Source: DATCMH01 sp036563505 (lineage in GTDB: Bacteria > Pseudomonadota > Alphaproteobacteria > Rhizobiales > Beijerinckiaceae). Taken from it: a DNA stretch of 64,000 nt. Below are positions 41,673 through 50,200 of the stretch, in pieces; the stretch's first letter is position 1; each line of letters begins with the position of its first letter. The notes beneath the pieces are model-generated. The model searched no databases. It was not told where the DNA came from and worked only from the letters and a program-made list of their open reading frames with translations. The position numbers were made by a program, and so were the translations under genes. Location of the stretch: positions 496,001-560,000 of the forward strand of contig DATCMH010000002.1 of the NCBI GenBank assembly GCA_036563505.1, written 5' to 3'.

Positions 41673-42881
41673 TCACTCCACGAGCAGGTACCAGCCGTAG
41701 GCGAGCACCAGGGCCGGCAGCGCCGTGTAGAGCGTGGCGACGAGCGCCGCCCGGGGCGCCAGGGCGATGGCGGGGAAGAGGGCGTCGCCGTCCGTCGACA
41801 CCGCCGCGCCGAGCATGGCCGACATTGGGATCTGACCCTGGAGGAAGAGCGTGGTGGTGAGCACCATCACGCCGCAGCCGGGGATGAGCCCGATGAGGAT
41901 CGCGACCAGGGGCAGGACGGGCCGGCTCGCCTGAAGCCAGCCGGCGACGCCGCCTCCGGTGGCCAGGGTGACGATCTCGTAGCCGAAGAGGCCGAGAAAA
42001 ACCCAGAAGGTCACGAAGTTGGTGTCGACGATCATGCGCCGAACCGGCGGCAGGGTCATGGTCGTGCGCGGATCGAGCCCGCCGTAGCCCTTCTGCGGGT
42101 CGCGGCGCGTGATGAAGAGGGCGATGCAGAGAAGGCCGCCGGCGAAGCCGAGCCACTTCGTGGGCTCGTGCTCGCCGAGGCTGCCGAACCAGCCGTTCAC
42201 GTCGAGCTGGAACATGCTCTCGAGGATGCCGACGGCGAGGCCGGGCACGAAGAGGAGGAGCCAAGCCTTTTCGCCGAGGCGGCGCACCGGCCCGGGCACG
42301 GCGTCGCTCGCCGGCGCGACCCCGCAGCCGAGATTGGCTTCGATCTCGCGCCGCAGGGCGCCGAGCCCGTTGGGGTGCAGCCAGTTCACGACGAAGCCCA
42401 TGACGATGCCGGCGACCGTGCACAGGGCGATGATGGCGGCGGCCGACCGAGGGTCCTTGGCGATGAGCAGGAAGGCCGCGTCGCCCATCGTCGCGGTCAG
42501 AGCCGCGACGATGGCGCCGAAGGACACGACCCCGCGCGTGTACTGGGTCACGAGGAGGATCTCGGCGCCGCAGCCAGGCGTCGCCCCGAGCAGCGCGGCG
42601 ATGGGCACCTGCCAGCCGCGGTAGCGCTGGAGCAGGTCCGCGAGGTCGACCTTCGCGCCGCGCTCGAGCCCGTAGAAGATCGCGAGCGTCAGGGCGACGA
42701 AGACGCTGACCTGGATATAGGCGTCGGCCAGGGTGTCGACGGCCTTCTCGCGCAGCTCCGGCACCGCGAGCGTCAGGGCAACCACCCCCGCCAGCGTCAC
42801 CAGCATCCACTCAAGGCGAAGCCGCCGCCACAAGGGCATCTCGCGGACGAAGCGGCCGGCCTTGAGGGCGATCTCGGGCAT
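41673..42881 (-). CDS. Putative manganese exporter-type permease (DUF2899/ArsP_2)
   Basis: 402-residue membrane protein with about ten hydrophobic segments. Two related GATPGCGAEILL and GLIPGCGVMVLT motifs near the starts of the two halves are hallmarks of the family annotated as putative manganese transporter (formerly DUF2899, ArsP_2 type); each holds a Gly-Cys-Gly that may line a metal site. The C-terminal half carries SAMLGAAVSTDGDALFPAIAL with an Asp-Gly-Asp pair. A perfect 19-base Mur/Fur-type palindrome overlaps its promoter (42922-42940), which independently supports a role in Mn or Fe homeostasis. Direction of transport is not known; export is suggested by the name of the family only. 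Confidence 0.8.
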   Translation of the reverse strand: MPEIALKAGRFVREMPLWRRLRLEWMLVTLAGVVALTLAVPELREKAVDTLADAYIQVSVFVALTLAIFYGLERGAKVDLADLLQRYRGWQVPIAALLGATPGCGAEILLVTQYTRGVVSFGAIVAALTATMGDAAFLLIAKDPRSAAAIIALCTVAGIVMGFVVNWLHPNGLGALRREIEANLGCGVAPASDAVPGPVRRLGEKAWLLLFVPGLAVGILESMFQLDVNGWFGSLGEHEPTKWLGFAGGLLCIALFITRRDPQKGYGGLDPRTTMTLPPVRRMIVDTNFVTFWVFLGLFGYEIVTLATGGGVAGWLQASRPVLPLVAILIGLIPGCGVMVLTTTLFLQGQIPMSAMLGAAVSTDGDALFPAIALAPRAALVATLYTALPALVLAYGWYLLVE

Positions 42882-42910
42882 GCGGGGGCGATCCTGCAGA
42901 ACTCGAATCG

Positions 42911-42940
42911 AATATGGAGTAGTTGCAAATGATTTGCAAC
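42911..42940 (-). promoter_or_regulatory. Promoter with Mur/Fur-type operator upstream of the permease
   Basis: GTTGCAAATGATTTGCAAC at 42922-42940 is a perfect inverted repeat (9-base arms around one G) and matches the alphaproteobacterial Fur/Mur operator form TGCAAAT-N-ATTTGCA. On the leftward strand TTGCAA (42939-42934) and CATATT (42916-42911) are spaced by 17 bases, a plausible -35/-10 pair, so the operator overlaps the -35 box of the permease promoter and the regulator would repress it. The site also lies 109 bases upstream of the rightward 5'-nucleotidase start. Confidence 0.7.
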
Positions 42941-43048
42941 TGCATGATCGGCGCGTCCCTCGGCCGCTCGTGCGGCCTCTTGCCCGGCTCGCGCGGCCCG
43001 TCGCATTGTCGCGTCAAGACGAACGCATCGAGAGGCCCGACCGCCGCC

Positions 43049-44581
43049 ATGTCGAAGATCTCACGCCGCCAGAGTCTGGGGCTCGGCCTCGGCGCCGGCT
43101 TCTCCGTCACGATGCTCTCGGCCGGCATGGAGGAGGCCGCGGCCGCGACGAGCAGTGTGACCTTCAGCCTTCTGCTCGTGAACGACATCTACAAGATGTC
43201 GGACGACAAGGGCCGGGGCGGCTTCGCCAAGCTCGCCACGGTCGTGAAGCAGGAGCGGGCGCGGGGCGTGCCCATGCTCTTCTGCCACGCGGGCGATACC
43301 TTCTCGCCCTCGCTGATGTCGGGCTTCGACCAGGGCGCCCACATCGTGACGCTCACCAACCTGATCAAGCCGGACGTCTTCGTGCCGGGCAACCACGAGT
43401 TCGACTTCGGCGTCGCGAACTACGCCAAGCGCATGGCGGAGTCGAACTATCCGTATTTCGCCGCCAACCTGCGCCAGACCGACGGCTCGCCTCTGCCCGG
43501 CATGAAGGATTCCACCCTCGTTCAGCTCGGCCCCGTCAAGGTCGGCGTCGTCGGGCTCGCGCTTTCCTACACGCCGGGCCTCTCCCAGACCGGCGACCTT
43601 CAGTTCCTGCCCGAGCTCGACGCGCTGCGCCGCGAGGTGACGGCGTTGAAGGGCCAGGGCGCCGACTTCATCGTCTGCGTGGCGCATACCGACCGCGAGA
43701 TGGACAACCTCATCGTGCGTTCGCGCCTCGTGGACGTGCTGCTCACCGGCCACGACCACGACCTCGCCATCGGTTTCGACGGCAAGACGGTGATGTGCGA
43801 GTCGAACGAGGAAGGAAACTTCGTCACCGCCATTGACTTCGTCGCCACCGTCACCGGCGAGGGGAGAGACCGGAAGGTCGCCTGGTCGCCCTCGTTCCGG
43901 GTGCACGATTCCTCCACCGTCGAGCCCGACCCGCAGGTCCTGGCCGTCGTGAAGGGGCTCGAGGCCGACTTGTCCAAGGAGCTCGACGTCGAGATCGGCT
44001 CCACCGCGACCGAGCTCGACTCACGCTCGGCCATCGTTCGCTCGCAGGAAGCGGCCATCGGCAACCTCGTCGCCGATGCCATCAAGGTCTCGACGGGAGC
44101 CGATGTCGCCATCACCAACGGCGGCGGCATCCGGGCGAACAAGCAGTATCCGGCGGGCGCCAGGCTAACGCGCCGCGACATCCTCTCCGAACTGCCCTTC
44201 GGCAACGCCACGTCCATGGTGGCCGTGACCGGCGCCGACCTGAGGGCGGCGCTGGAGAACGGCGTCTCGCAAGTGGAGAACCGGGCGGGGCGCTTCCCGC
44301 AGGTCTCGGGGCTGAAGGTGGAGGTCGATGCGCGCGCACCCGTCGGCTCGCGCATCGTCGCCGTCGAGGTCAACGGCGAGCCGCTCGACCTGGCGAAGAC
44401 CTATAAGGTCGCCACCAACAACTTCATGCTCACCGGCGGGGACGGCTACGCGCCCTTCACCAAGGGCCGGGTGCTGATTGGCGTCACCGACGGCAAGCTG
44501 ATGGCGAACGAGGTCATGGCGTTCGTTCGCCGCGCCGGCACCATCGCGCCTCGGGTCGAGGGACGGATCGTGGTGCGGTAG
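43049..44581 (+). CDS. Tat-exported metallophosphatase/5'-nucleotidase family protein
   Basis: 510-residue protein of the UshA/5'-nucleotidase type. The N-terminus MSKISRRQSLGLGLGAGF is a twin-arginine signal. The calcineurin-like metallophosphatase domain (about 35-280) has GDTFSP, GNHEFDFG, VAHTDRE and TGHDHDLA, and the C-terminal nucleotidase domain (about 310-500) has AIGNLVADAIKV, AITNGGGIRANK and FMLTGGDGYAPF. The first metal motif, normally D-x-H, reads D46-I-Y48 (VNDIYKM), so one ligand is replaced by Tyr; such a variant exists in some subfamilies. Periplasmic hydrolysis of nucleotides or other phosphate esters is expected, activity uncertain. Confidence 0.88.
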   Translation: MSKISRRQSLGLGLGAGFSVTMLSAGMEEAAAATSSVTFSLLLVNDIYKMSDDKGRGGFAKLATVVKQERARGVPMLFCHAGDTFSPSLMSGFDQGAHIVTLTNLIKPDVFVPGNHEFDFGVANYAKRMAESNYPYFAANLRQTDGSPLPGMKDSTLVQLGPVKVGVVGLALSYTPGLSQTGDLQFLPELDALRREVTALKGQGADFIVCVAHTDREMDNLIVRSRLVDVLLTGHDHDLAIGFDGKTVMCESNEEGNFVTAIDFVATVTGEGRDRKVAWSPSFRVHDSSTVEPDPQVLAVVKGLEADLSKELDVEIGSTATELDSRSAIVRSQEAAIGNLVADAIKVSTGADVAITNGGGIRANKQYPAGARLTRRDILSELPFGNATSMVAVTGADLRAALENGVSQVENRAGRFPQVSGLKVEVDARAPVGSRIVAVEVNGEPLDLAKTYKVATNNFMLTGGDGYAPFTKGRVLIGVTDGKLMANEVMAFVRRAGTIAPRVEGRIVVR

Positions 44582-44590
44582 GTCGCCCTT

Positions 44591-45289
44591 ATGTTCCTCG
44601 CGGAGGCCCTTGCCGCGTTTCGCGCCGATCCGGCGGCCGAGGGGTGGAGCGGGCTCCCCTTTTTCCAGGACGGCAGCGCCGAGAAGGTCGCGGCGGCGGT
44701 GGATGCCCGGATCGCCGCCGGGGCCACGGTGCTGCCCGCGCCGGAGGCGGTCTTCAACGCGCTCCGGCTCACGCCGCTGCACGCGGTCAAGGCGGTCATC
44801 CTCGGCCAGGACCCCTACCCGACGCCGGGTGACGCGCACGGTCTCGCCTTCTCCTACCGCGGCCCGCGCCGCCTGCCGGCGTCGCTCAACGTGATCTTCG
44901 CCGAACTCGGCGCCGATCTCGGCATCGACAAGCCCCGCTCGGGCGATCTCACCCCTTGGGCCGAGCAGGGCGTGCTGCTTCTCAACAGCGCGCTCACCGT
45001 CGAGGCGGGACAGGCCGGCGCGCATCTCAAGTTCGGATGGTCGGCGCTGACCGACCAAGCGATCAAGGCCGTCTCAGCGCACCAGCCCGCGGTAGCCTTC
45101 CTCTTGTGGGGCGCGCCCGCCCGACGCCGGGCCGCCCTCGTGGACGCCGCCAAGCACCTCGTCCTCGAAGCCGGCCACCCCTCCCCGCTCAACCGCCTCA
45201 ACGATTTCCGCGGCACGCGGCCGTTCAGCCGGGCGAACGCGTGGCTCGCGGCCAAGGGGCTGACGCCGATCGAGTGGCGGCTGGGTTGA
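44591..45289 (+). CDS. ung: Uracil-DNA glycosylase, family 1
   Basis: 232-residue UDG that removes uracil from DNA. The water-activating loop GQDPYPTPGDAHGLAFS holds the catalytic Asp, LLLNSALTVEAGQAGAHLKFGW gives the uracil-binding region, and EAGHPSPLNRLNDFRGTRPFSRAN holds the catalytic His with the Leu wedge (HPSPLN instead of the common HPSPLS). Length is normal. It starts nine bases after the nucleotidase stop, so the two may share a transcript. Confidence 0.96.
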   Translation: MFLAEALAAFRADPAAEGWSGLPFFQDGSAEKVAAAVDARIAAGATVLPAPEAVFNALRLTPLHAVKAVILGQDPYPTPGDAHGLAFSYRGPRRLPASLNVIFAELGADLGIDKPRSGDLTPWAEQGVLLLNSALTVEAGQAGAHLKFGWSALTDQAIKAVSAHQPAVAFLLWGAPARRRAALVDAAKHLVLEAGHPSPLNRLNDFRGTRPFSRANAWLAAKGLTPIEWRLG

Positions 45290-45292
45290 AAC

Positions 45293-46564
45293 TCACCCGA
45301 CCGGCCGCTCGTCGGCGATGACCTTGCCGTCGTTGGGCAGGCTCCCGGGCGTGACGAGGTCGACGGCGCCGCGCAGCTTCGTCACCGCCTGGAGCGTGGC
45401 GCCGAGGCGGTCGGCCAGGCTTGAGTCGGCGCCCGGCGCCTCGACGGCGAGCGTCATGGCGTCGGCTTCGCCCTCGCGGCGCACGATGAGGCGCAGGCGC
45501 CCGAGCTCGGGGTGGCGGCGGGCGATCTCGGCGACCTGCTCGGGGCGCACGAACATGCCCTTCACCTTGGCCGTCTGGTCGGCGCGGCCAAGCCAGCCCT
45601 TGATCCGGGTGTTGGTGCGCCCGCAGGCGCTTGCGCCGGCGAGCACGGCCGTGAGGTCGCCGACCGCGAGGCGCAGGAGCGGGTAATGGGGGTCGAGGGA
45701 GGTCACCACGATCTCGCCGACCTCGCCCTCCGGCACCGGATCGCCCGTGCCGGGGCGCACGATCTCGACGATGAGGTCCTCGTTGATCACGAGGCCTTCC
45801 CGCGCCGGCGTCTCGTAGGCGATGAGCCCGAGATCGGCGGTGGCGTAGAGCTGATAGGCGTCGATGCCCCGCTCGCGGAAGAGCTGCTGCAGGGAGGGCG
45901 GGAAAGCCGCGCCCGAGACGACCGCGCGCTTGATCGAGGAAATGTCGCGCCCGCCGGCCTCTGCCGCGTCGAGCAGGATCTTGAGGAAGTCCGGCACGCC
46001 GCAATAGGCACTCGGGCGGTAGGCCTCGATGAGGTCGAGCTGGGCGTCCGTGTTGCCCGGCCCCGCCGGGATGACGGCGCAGCCGAGCGCGCGGCAGCCG
46101 GAATCGAGGATGAAGCCGCCGGGCGTCAGGTGGTACGAGAAGGTATTGAGCACGACGTCGCCGCGCCGCAGGCCCGCGGCGTAGAGGCCCCGCGCAGAGC
46201 GCCAGGGATCGGTGCCCGCCCCTTCCGGCTCGTGGATCGGGCCCGGCGAGGTGAAGAGGCGCGAGAAGCCGCCGAGCGGCTCCGCGACGAGGCCGCCGAA
46301 GGGCGGTGCGGCTTTCTGGAGGGCCGGCAGGTCGGCCTTGCGCAGCACCGGCAGGCGGGCAAGGGCTTCCCGGCTCGTCACCGCGGCCGGGTCGATGCCG
46401 GCGAGCCGCTCGGCATAAGCCGGCGCGCGCATCGCTAGTGCCAGGACGCCGGGCAGGCACGCGAAGAGATCGGCCTCTCGCGCGGCGGGATCGCGAATCT
46501 CGAGGGCGTCGCGGAACGCCTCGGACGGACCGGGCACGACGGCGCGCGCGCTCACGCCAGCCAC
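45293..46564 (-). CDS. Phenylacetate-CoA ligase-like AMP-binding enzyme
   Basis: 423-residue ANL-superfamily protein of the PaaK-like branch. Visible segments are LYAAGLRRGDVVLNTFSYHLTPGGFILDSG, AVVSGAAFPPSLQQLFRERGIDAYQLYATADLGLIAYE (substrate/acceptor region), SLDPHYPLLRLAVGDLTAV and GWLGRADQTAKVKGMFVRPEQVAEI, the hinge to the C-terminal AMP-binding subdomain. It activates an aryl- or acyl-carboxylate with ATP and CoA. Its GTG start overlaps the end of livF by 13 bases, so it is the last gene of the Liv operon. The substrate is unknown; aryl acids are favoured by family. Confidence 0.88.
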   Translation of the reverse strand: MAGVSARAVVPGPSEAFRDALEIRDPAAREADLFACLPGVLALAMRAPAYAERLAGIDPAAVTSREALARLPVLRKADLPALQKAAPPFGGLVAEPLGGFSRLFTSPGPIHEPEGAGTDPWRSARGLYAAGLRRGDVVLNTFSYHLTPGGFILDSGCRALGCAVIPAGPGNTDAQLDLIEAYRPSAYCGVPDFLKILLDAAEAGGRDISSIKRAVVSGAAFPPSLQQLFRERGIDAYQLYATADLGLIAYETPAREGLVINEDLIVEIVRPGTGDPVPEGEVGEIVVTSLDPHYPLLRLAVGDLTAVLAGASACGRTNTRIKGWLGRADQTAKVKGMFVRPEQVAEIARRHPELGRLRLIVRREGEADAMTLAVEAPGADSSLADRLGATLQAVTKLRGAVDLVTPGSLPNDGKVIADERPVG

Positions 46565-47400
46565 CGCTTGCGGCGCTTATAGCTTTTAACCTCGCGGAAG
46601 GATTTGCGGTCCCCTTCCGAGACGCCGAGGTAGAACTCCTTCACGTCCTCGTTCTCCCGCAGCATCTTCGCGTCGCCGTCCATGACGACGCGGCCCGTCT
46701 CGAGGATGTAGCCGTAGGTCGCGTATTTGAGCGCCATGTTGGTGTTCTGTTCGGCCAGCAGAAAGCTCACGCCCTCCGTGGCGTTGAGCTTGCGCACAAT
46801 CTCGAAGATCTCCTCCACGATCTGCGGCGCGAGGCCCATGGAGGGCTCGTCCAGAAGGATCATCTTCGGCTTCGACATCATGGCGCGGCCGACGGCGCAC
46901 ATCTGCTGCTCGCCACCCGAGGTGTAGCCCGCCATGGAATGGCGGCGCTGCTTCAGGCGCGGGAAATACTCGTAGATCCCCTCCAAGTCGCGCTTGATGG
47001 CGGCGTTGCCGTCGCGGCGGGTGAAGGCCCCGGTGAGCAGGTTTTCCTCGATGGTGAGGTGGCCGAAGCAGTGACGGCCCTCCAGCACCTGGATGCAGCC
47101 GCGGCGCACGAGTTCGCTCGCCGACAGCTTGTCGACCCGGTCGCCCTCGAAGTGGATCGAGCCCTTCGTCACTTCGCCGCGTTCGGCGCGCAGGAGGTTC
47201 GAGATGGCCTTCAGCGTCGTCGTCTTGCCGGCCCCGTTGGCGCCCAGCAGCGCCACGATGCCGCCCCGCGGCACGGTGAGAGACACGCCTTTCAGCACCA
47301 GGATGACGTGGTCGTAGATCACCTCGACGTTGTTCACGGCGAGGATGGTCGGCGCGGCCTCAGTGACCGGAGCGGGGCTGAGTTCGGCGAGGGCGGTCAT
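46552..47400 (-). CDS. Branched-chain amino acid-type ABC transporter ATPase (LivF)
   Basis: 282-residue ATPase. Walker A is ALLGANGAGKTTTLKAISNLL, signature YTSGGEQQMCAVGRAMMSKPKMILLDEPSMGLAP, followed by SFLLAEQNTNMALKYATYGYILETGRVVMDG, all typical LivF. The C-terminal extension (FYLGVSEGDRKSFREVKSYKRRKRWLA) is longer than in E. coli LivF and basic. It partners with the LivG-type ATPase at 51.3-52.1 kb in the same operon. Confidence 0.94.
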   Translation of the reverse strand: MTALAELSPAPVTEAAPTILAVNNVEVIYDHVILVLKGVSLTVPRGGIVALLGANGAGKTTTLKAISNLLRAERGEVTKGSIHFEGDRVDKLSASELVRRGCIQVLEGRHCFGHLTIEENLLTGAFTRRDGNAAIKRDLEGIYEYFPRLKQRRHSMAGYTSGGEQQMCAVGRAMMSKPKMILLDEPSMGLAPQIVEEIFEIVRKLNATEGVSFLLAEQNTNMALKYATYGYILETGRVVMDGDAKMLRENEDVKEFYLGVSEGDRKSFREVKSYKRRKRWLA

Positions 47401-47416
47401 GAATCAGCTCGGGTTG

Positions 47417-47525
47417 TCATTCCGGGGCGCCGAAGGCGAGCCCGGAACCCATGGACGGTGGTACAGGGCCGAGGCGTCACGCCAAGCCCTGGGTTCCGGG
47501 TTCCGCTTCGCGGCCCCGGAATGAC
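47417..47525. repeat. 110-base imperfect palindromic repeat, copy 4
   Basis: Starts TCATTCCGGGGCGCCGAAGG and ends TTCGCGGCCCCGGAATGACA. It is inserted inside the Liv operon between the substrate-binding-protein and livF genes, so unlike the other copies it lies within a transcript. A short CCCTCTCCCCGCGAGCGGGGAGAGG repeat of the other family follows at 47532-47556. Confidence 0.85.
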
Positions 47526-47575
47526 AAGGTGCCCTCTCCCCGCGAGCGGGGAGAGGATTTTGGCTCAGATCAGCC

Positions 47576-48895
47576 TCACGAAGCCTTGTCGCAGGCCTCG
47601 GCGCGCTTGGGCCAGCCCGTGTTCTGGCTGGCGTAGGACTTCGCCGCGTCCTCGATGAGGGGGTTCACCTTTTCCTTCACCGGCTGGAGCCCTTCGGCCA
47701 CCTTCGCGAACTTCGCCCCGTCCCACTCGAGCACGTAGAGCGCGTTCTGGCCGTTGTGATCCGAACAGGAGAGCTTGAGCGGGCCGGCGAAGCCTTCGAG
47801 TCCGAGCTCCTTCCAGCGCGCGGGCGTGATGTCGAGGCTCTCGAGGCCGCGGCGCATGTCCTCGCCGTTGATCACCTTCTTGCCGGTGAGCTTCTGGGCG
47901 TTGCGGATCGCCTCCGAGATCATGACGCCCTCGTAGATCCCCTTGCCGTAGGCGTGATCGCCGACGTTCTCCTTCGGCGTGTCGGTCAGGCCCTTCTCGA
48001 CGACGGTCTTAAGGATGTCCTGCATCGCCGGGAACTCCTGGCCGACCTGGTGCCAGGTCAGGACCTTGAAGCCCTTGGCGCCCTGCCCGACCGGGCGGAT
48101 GTCACCCTCGTGCGGCCACCACACGGAGATGAACTTGTCCATCGGATAGCCGGAGCGGGCGGCCTCGCGGACGGCGGTGGGGTTCATGGCGCCCCAGCCC
48201 ATCATGTAGACCCAGTCGGGCCGGTCGCGGCGGACCGAGAGCCACAGCGACGACTGGTTCTGCATCTCGGAGGCCGGCACGGGATAGAGCTTCAGGGTGA
48301 AGCCGTGCTCCTTGGCGAAAGCCTCCAGCACCGGGATCGGCTCCTTGCCGAAGGGCGCGTCGAGGTGGACGAGGCCGATCGTCTTGCCCTTGAGCTTGTC
48401 GAAGCCGCCCTCGCGTCCGGCGATGTAGCGCAGGAAGACCGACGCGCCGTCCCAGTAGGTGACGGGCGGGTTGAACACCCAGGGGAAGGTGTTGCCGTCG
48501 GCCGCCGCCGACAGGCCGTAGGCCATGGACAGGATCGGGATCTTGTCGATGTGAGCGCGCGGGATGCCGGCGAGCGTGGCGCCCGTCGACCACGGCGCCG
48601 AGATGATGGTGCCCTTGGCCTTGCCCTGCTCGTAGCACTCCACCGACTTCTTGGTGTCGTACCCGGTCTCGCACTCCTCGTAAGCGATCTTGACGCCGTT
48701 GATGCCGCCGTCCCGGGCGTTGAGCAGGGCGAACCAGTCGCGCACGCCGTTGCCGAAGGGGATGCCGGAGCCGGAGAAGGCGCCGGTACGGTAGGAGTTG
48801 TGGTTGATGTAGATCTGGTCCTGCGCCGCGGCGGGAGCCGCGGCCGCGAGCGCCGTGGCGGCTGCCAGGGCGTAGAGCGTGGCTTTCAAGGTCAT
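47576..48895 (-). CDS. Liv-type ABC substrate-binding protein
   Basis: 439-residue periplasmic binding protein with a Sec signal peptide (MTLKATLYALAAATALAAAAPAAAQ). The mature protein has the two-lobed type I fold of amino-acid/amide binding proteins (FSGSGIPFGNGVRDWFALLNARDGGINGVKIAYEECETGYDTKKSVECYEQGK). The Shine-Dalgarno GGAGG lies before the ATG at 48895, and upstream in-frame residues are repeat-like, so this start was taken. Given the two CoA ligases in the operon, the ligand may be an aromatic or branched-chain carboxylate rather than an amino acid; this is inference. Confidence 0.93.
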   Translation of the reverse strand: MTLKATLYALAAATALAAAAPAAAQDQIYINHNSYRTGAFSGSGIPFGNGVRDWFALLNARDGGINGVKIAYEECETGYDTKKSVECYEQGKAKGTIISAPWSTGATLAGIPRAHIDKIPILSMAYGLSAAADGNTFPWVFNPPVTYWDGASVFLRYIAGREGGFDKLKGKTIGLVHLDAPFGKEPIPVLEAFAKEHGFTLKLYPVPASEMQNQSSLWLSVRRDRPDWVYMMGWGAMNPTAVREAARSGYPMDKFISVWWPHEGDIRPVGQGAKGFKVLTWHQVGQEFPAMQDILKTVVEKGLTDTPKENVGDHAYGKGIYEGVMISEAIRNAQKLTGKKVINGEDMRRGLESLDITPARWKELGLEGFAGPLKLSCSDHNGQNALYVLEWDGAKFAKVAEGLQPVKEKVNPLIEDAAKSYASQNTGWPKRAEACDKAS

Positions 48896-49021
48896 CGTGT
48901 TTCCTCCCTGTTCTTCGTCCTCCGGGCCCGACTTCCGCCCCTCTCGCGGTCGTCGATCCCTTGAGCTCGATGATGAACGGCCCCGCGGCGCCGCCATCTC
49001 GTTCTTGTCAGCCCGGCCCCG

Positions 49022-50101
49022 TCAGTACGGGAAGGGCCAGACCCTGAGCTTCTGCTTCACGATCTGCCAGAGCCGGGCGAGGCCGTGCGGCTCGACGATC
49101 AGGAAGAAGATGATGAGCGCGCCCACCAGCATGAAGTTAATGTGTTCGGCCGTGGCGCCGCCGATCGGGATGCCGATGGCGGGCAGGCCGAATTTCAGGA
49201 TCGTCGGCAGGGCCGAGATGAAGGCCGCGCCGAAGAACGATCCGATGAGGGAGCCCAACCCCCCAATGATGATCATGAAGAGGATGAGGAAGCTCTGGCG
49301 GATGGCGAAAACGTCGCCCGCTTCCGCGCCGCCGAGCCAGAGGAAGACGAGGAGCGCGCCCGCGACGCCGGCGTAGAAGGACGAGACCGCGAAGGCGAGG
49401 AGCTTGGTGCGCAAGAGGTTAATGCCCATCAGCTCGGCGGCGATGTCCATGTCGCGCACCGCCATCCACATGCGCCCGATGCGGCCGTGGAGCAGGTTCG
49501 AGGCGAACCAGGTGAGAAGCACAACGAGGGCGAGCGTCACGAGATAGCGCACCTCGACCGAAGCGGTCGGCCCCGTGATGGGGTAGCCGAACAGGGTCCG
49601 GGTCGGCACCTCGATCGCGCCCGAGGTGTTGTAATTGTAGAGCCACGGGATGCGGATGAAGCACCACTGCAGGAAGAACTGCGCGGCGAGCGTCGCGACG
49701 GCCAGGTAGAAGCCCTTGATGCGAAGCGAGGGCAGGCCGAAGAGCGCCCCCACCGCCGCCGAGAACAGACCCGAGGCCAAGATCCAGACGATGATGTTCA
49801 CGCCGGGGAAAAGGGTCGTCAGCTTGTAGCAGGCATAGGCGCCCACCCCCATGAAGCCGGCGGTACCGAGTGAGACGAGGCCCGTGTAGCCCGTGAGAAT
49901 GTTGAGCCCGATCGCCGCCAGCGCGTAGACCAGGAACGGCAGCATGACCGAGCCGATGAAGAAGCTGCTCCCGAAGATCGGGATCGCTACCACGGCGAGC
50001 GCGAGGATGACGGCGATGCCGATCCGGTCCTGACGCAGGGGGAACACCGCCATGTCGGCGGCGTAGCTCGTCTTGTACTGGCCGGCTTCGCGGTAGAACA
50101 C
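49022..50101 (-). CDS. Branched-chain amino acid-type ABC permease (LivM)
   Basis: 359-residue inner-membrane permease with about nine helices. Typical LivM features are GLNILTGYTGLVSLGTAGFMGVGAYACYKL, RIKGFYLAVATLAAQFFLQW, MWMAVRDMDIAAELMGINLLRTKLLAFAVSSFYAGVAGAL and FFGAAFISALPTIL. The start is a GTG at 50101 giving MFYREAGQYKTSYAADMAVFPLRQDR, a N-terminus shared by homologues in this type of cluster. A 15-base inverted repeat separates it from livH. Confidence 0.94.
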   Translation of the reverse strand: MFYREAGQYKTSYAADMAVFPLRQDRIGIAVILALAVVAIPIFGSSFFIGSVMLPFLVYALAAIGLNILTGYTGLVSLGTAGFMGVGAYACYKLTTLFPGVNIIVWILASGLFSAAVGALFGLPSLRIKGFYLAVATLAAQFFLQWCFIRIPWLYNYNTSGAIEVPTRTLFGYPITGPTASVEVRYLVTLALVVLLTWFASNLLHGRIGRMWMAVRDMDIAAELMGINLLRTKLLAFAVSSFYAGVAGALLVFLWLGGAEAGDVFAIRQSFLILFMIIIGGLGSLIGSFFGAAFISALPTILKFGLPAIGIPIGGATAEHINFMLVGALIIFFLIVEPHGLARLWQIVKQKLRVWPFPY

Positions 50102-50130
50102 AGGAGCCTCGCTACGCTCGAGCGAATCGT

Positions 50131-50193
50131 GAGTAGCGAATGGCGAGTGGCGCCATCGGCTTCTTCCTACTCGCTACTCGCCATTCGCTATTC
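50131..50193. repeat. Inverted repeat between livH and livM
   Basis: TAGCGAATGGCGAGT (50134-50148) is the exact inverse of ACTCGCCATTCGCTA (50176-50190), and flanking bases nearly extend it to 18; the 27-base loop includes TCGCTACTCGCC, a further partial copy. A long hairpin inside an operon may slow decay or alter livM message level. Composition is AT-richer than the surrounding coding sequence. Confidence 0.75.
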
Positions 50194-50200
50194 GCCATCC

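Noticed and set aside
40608..42932. A 774-codon open frame spanning hemH and the permease on the opposite strand
   Set aside because: Both strands of the permease and hemH give clear families leftward; the rightward frame is low-complexity.
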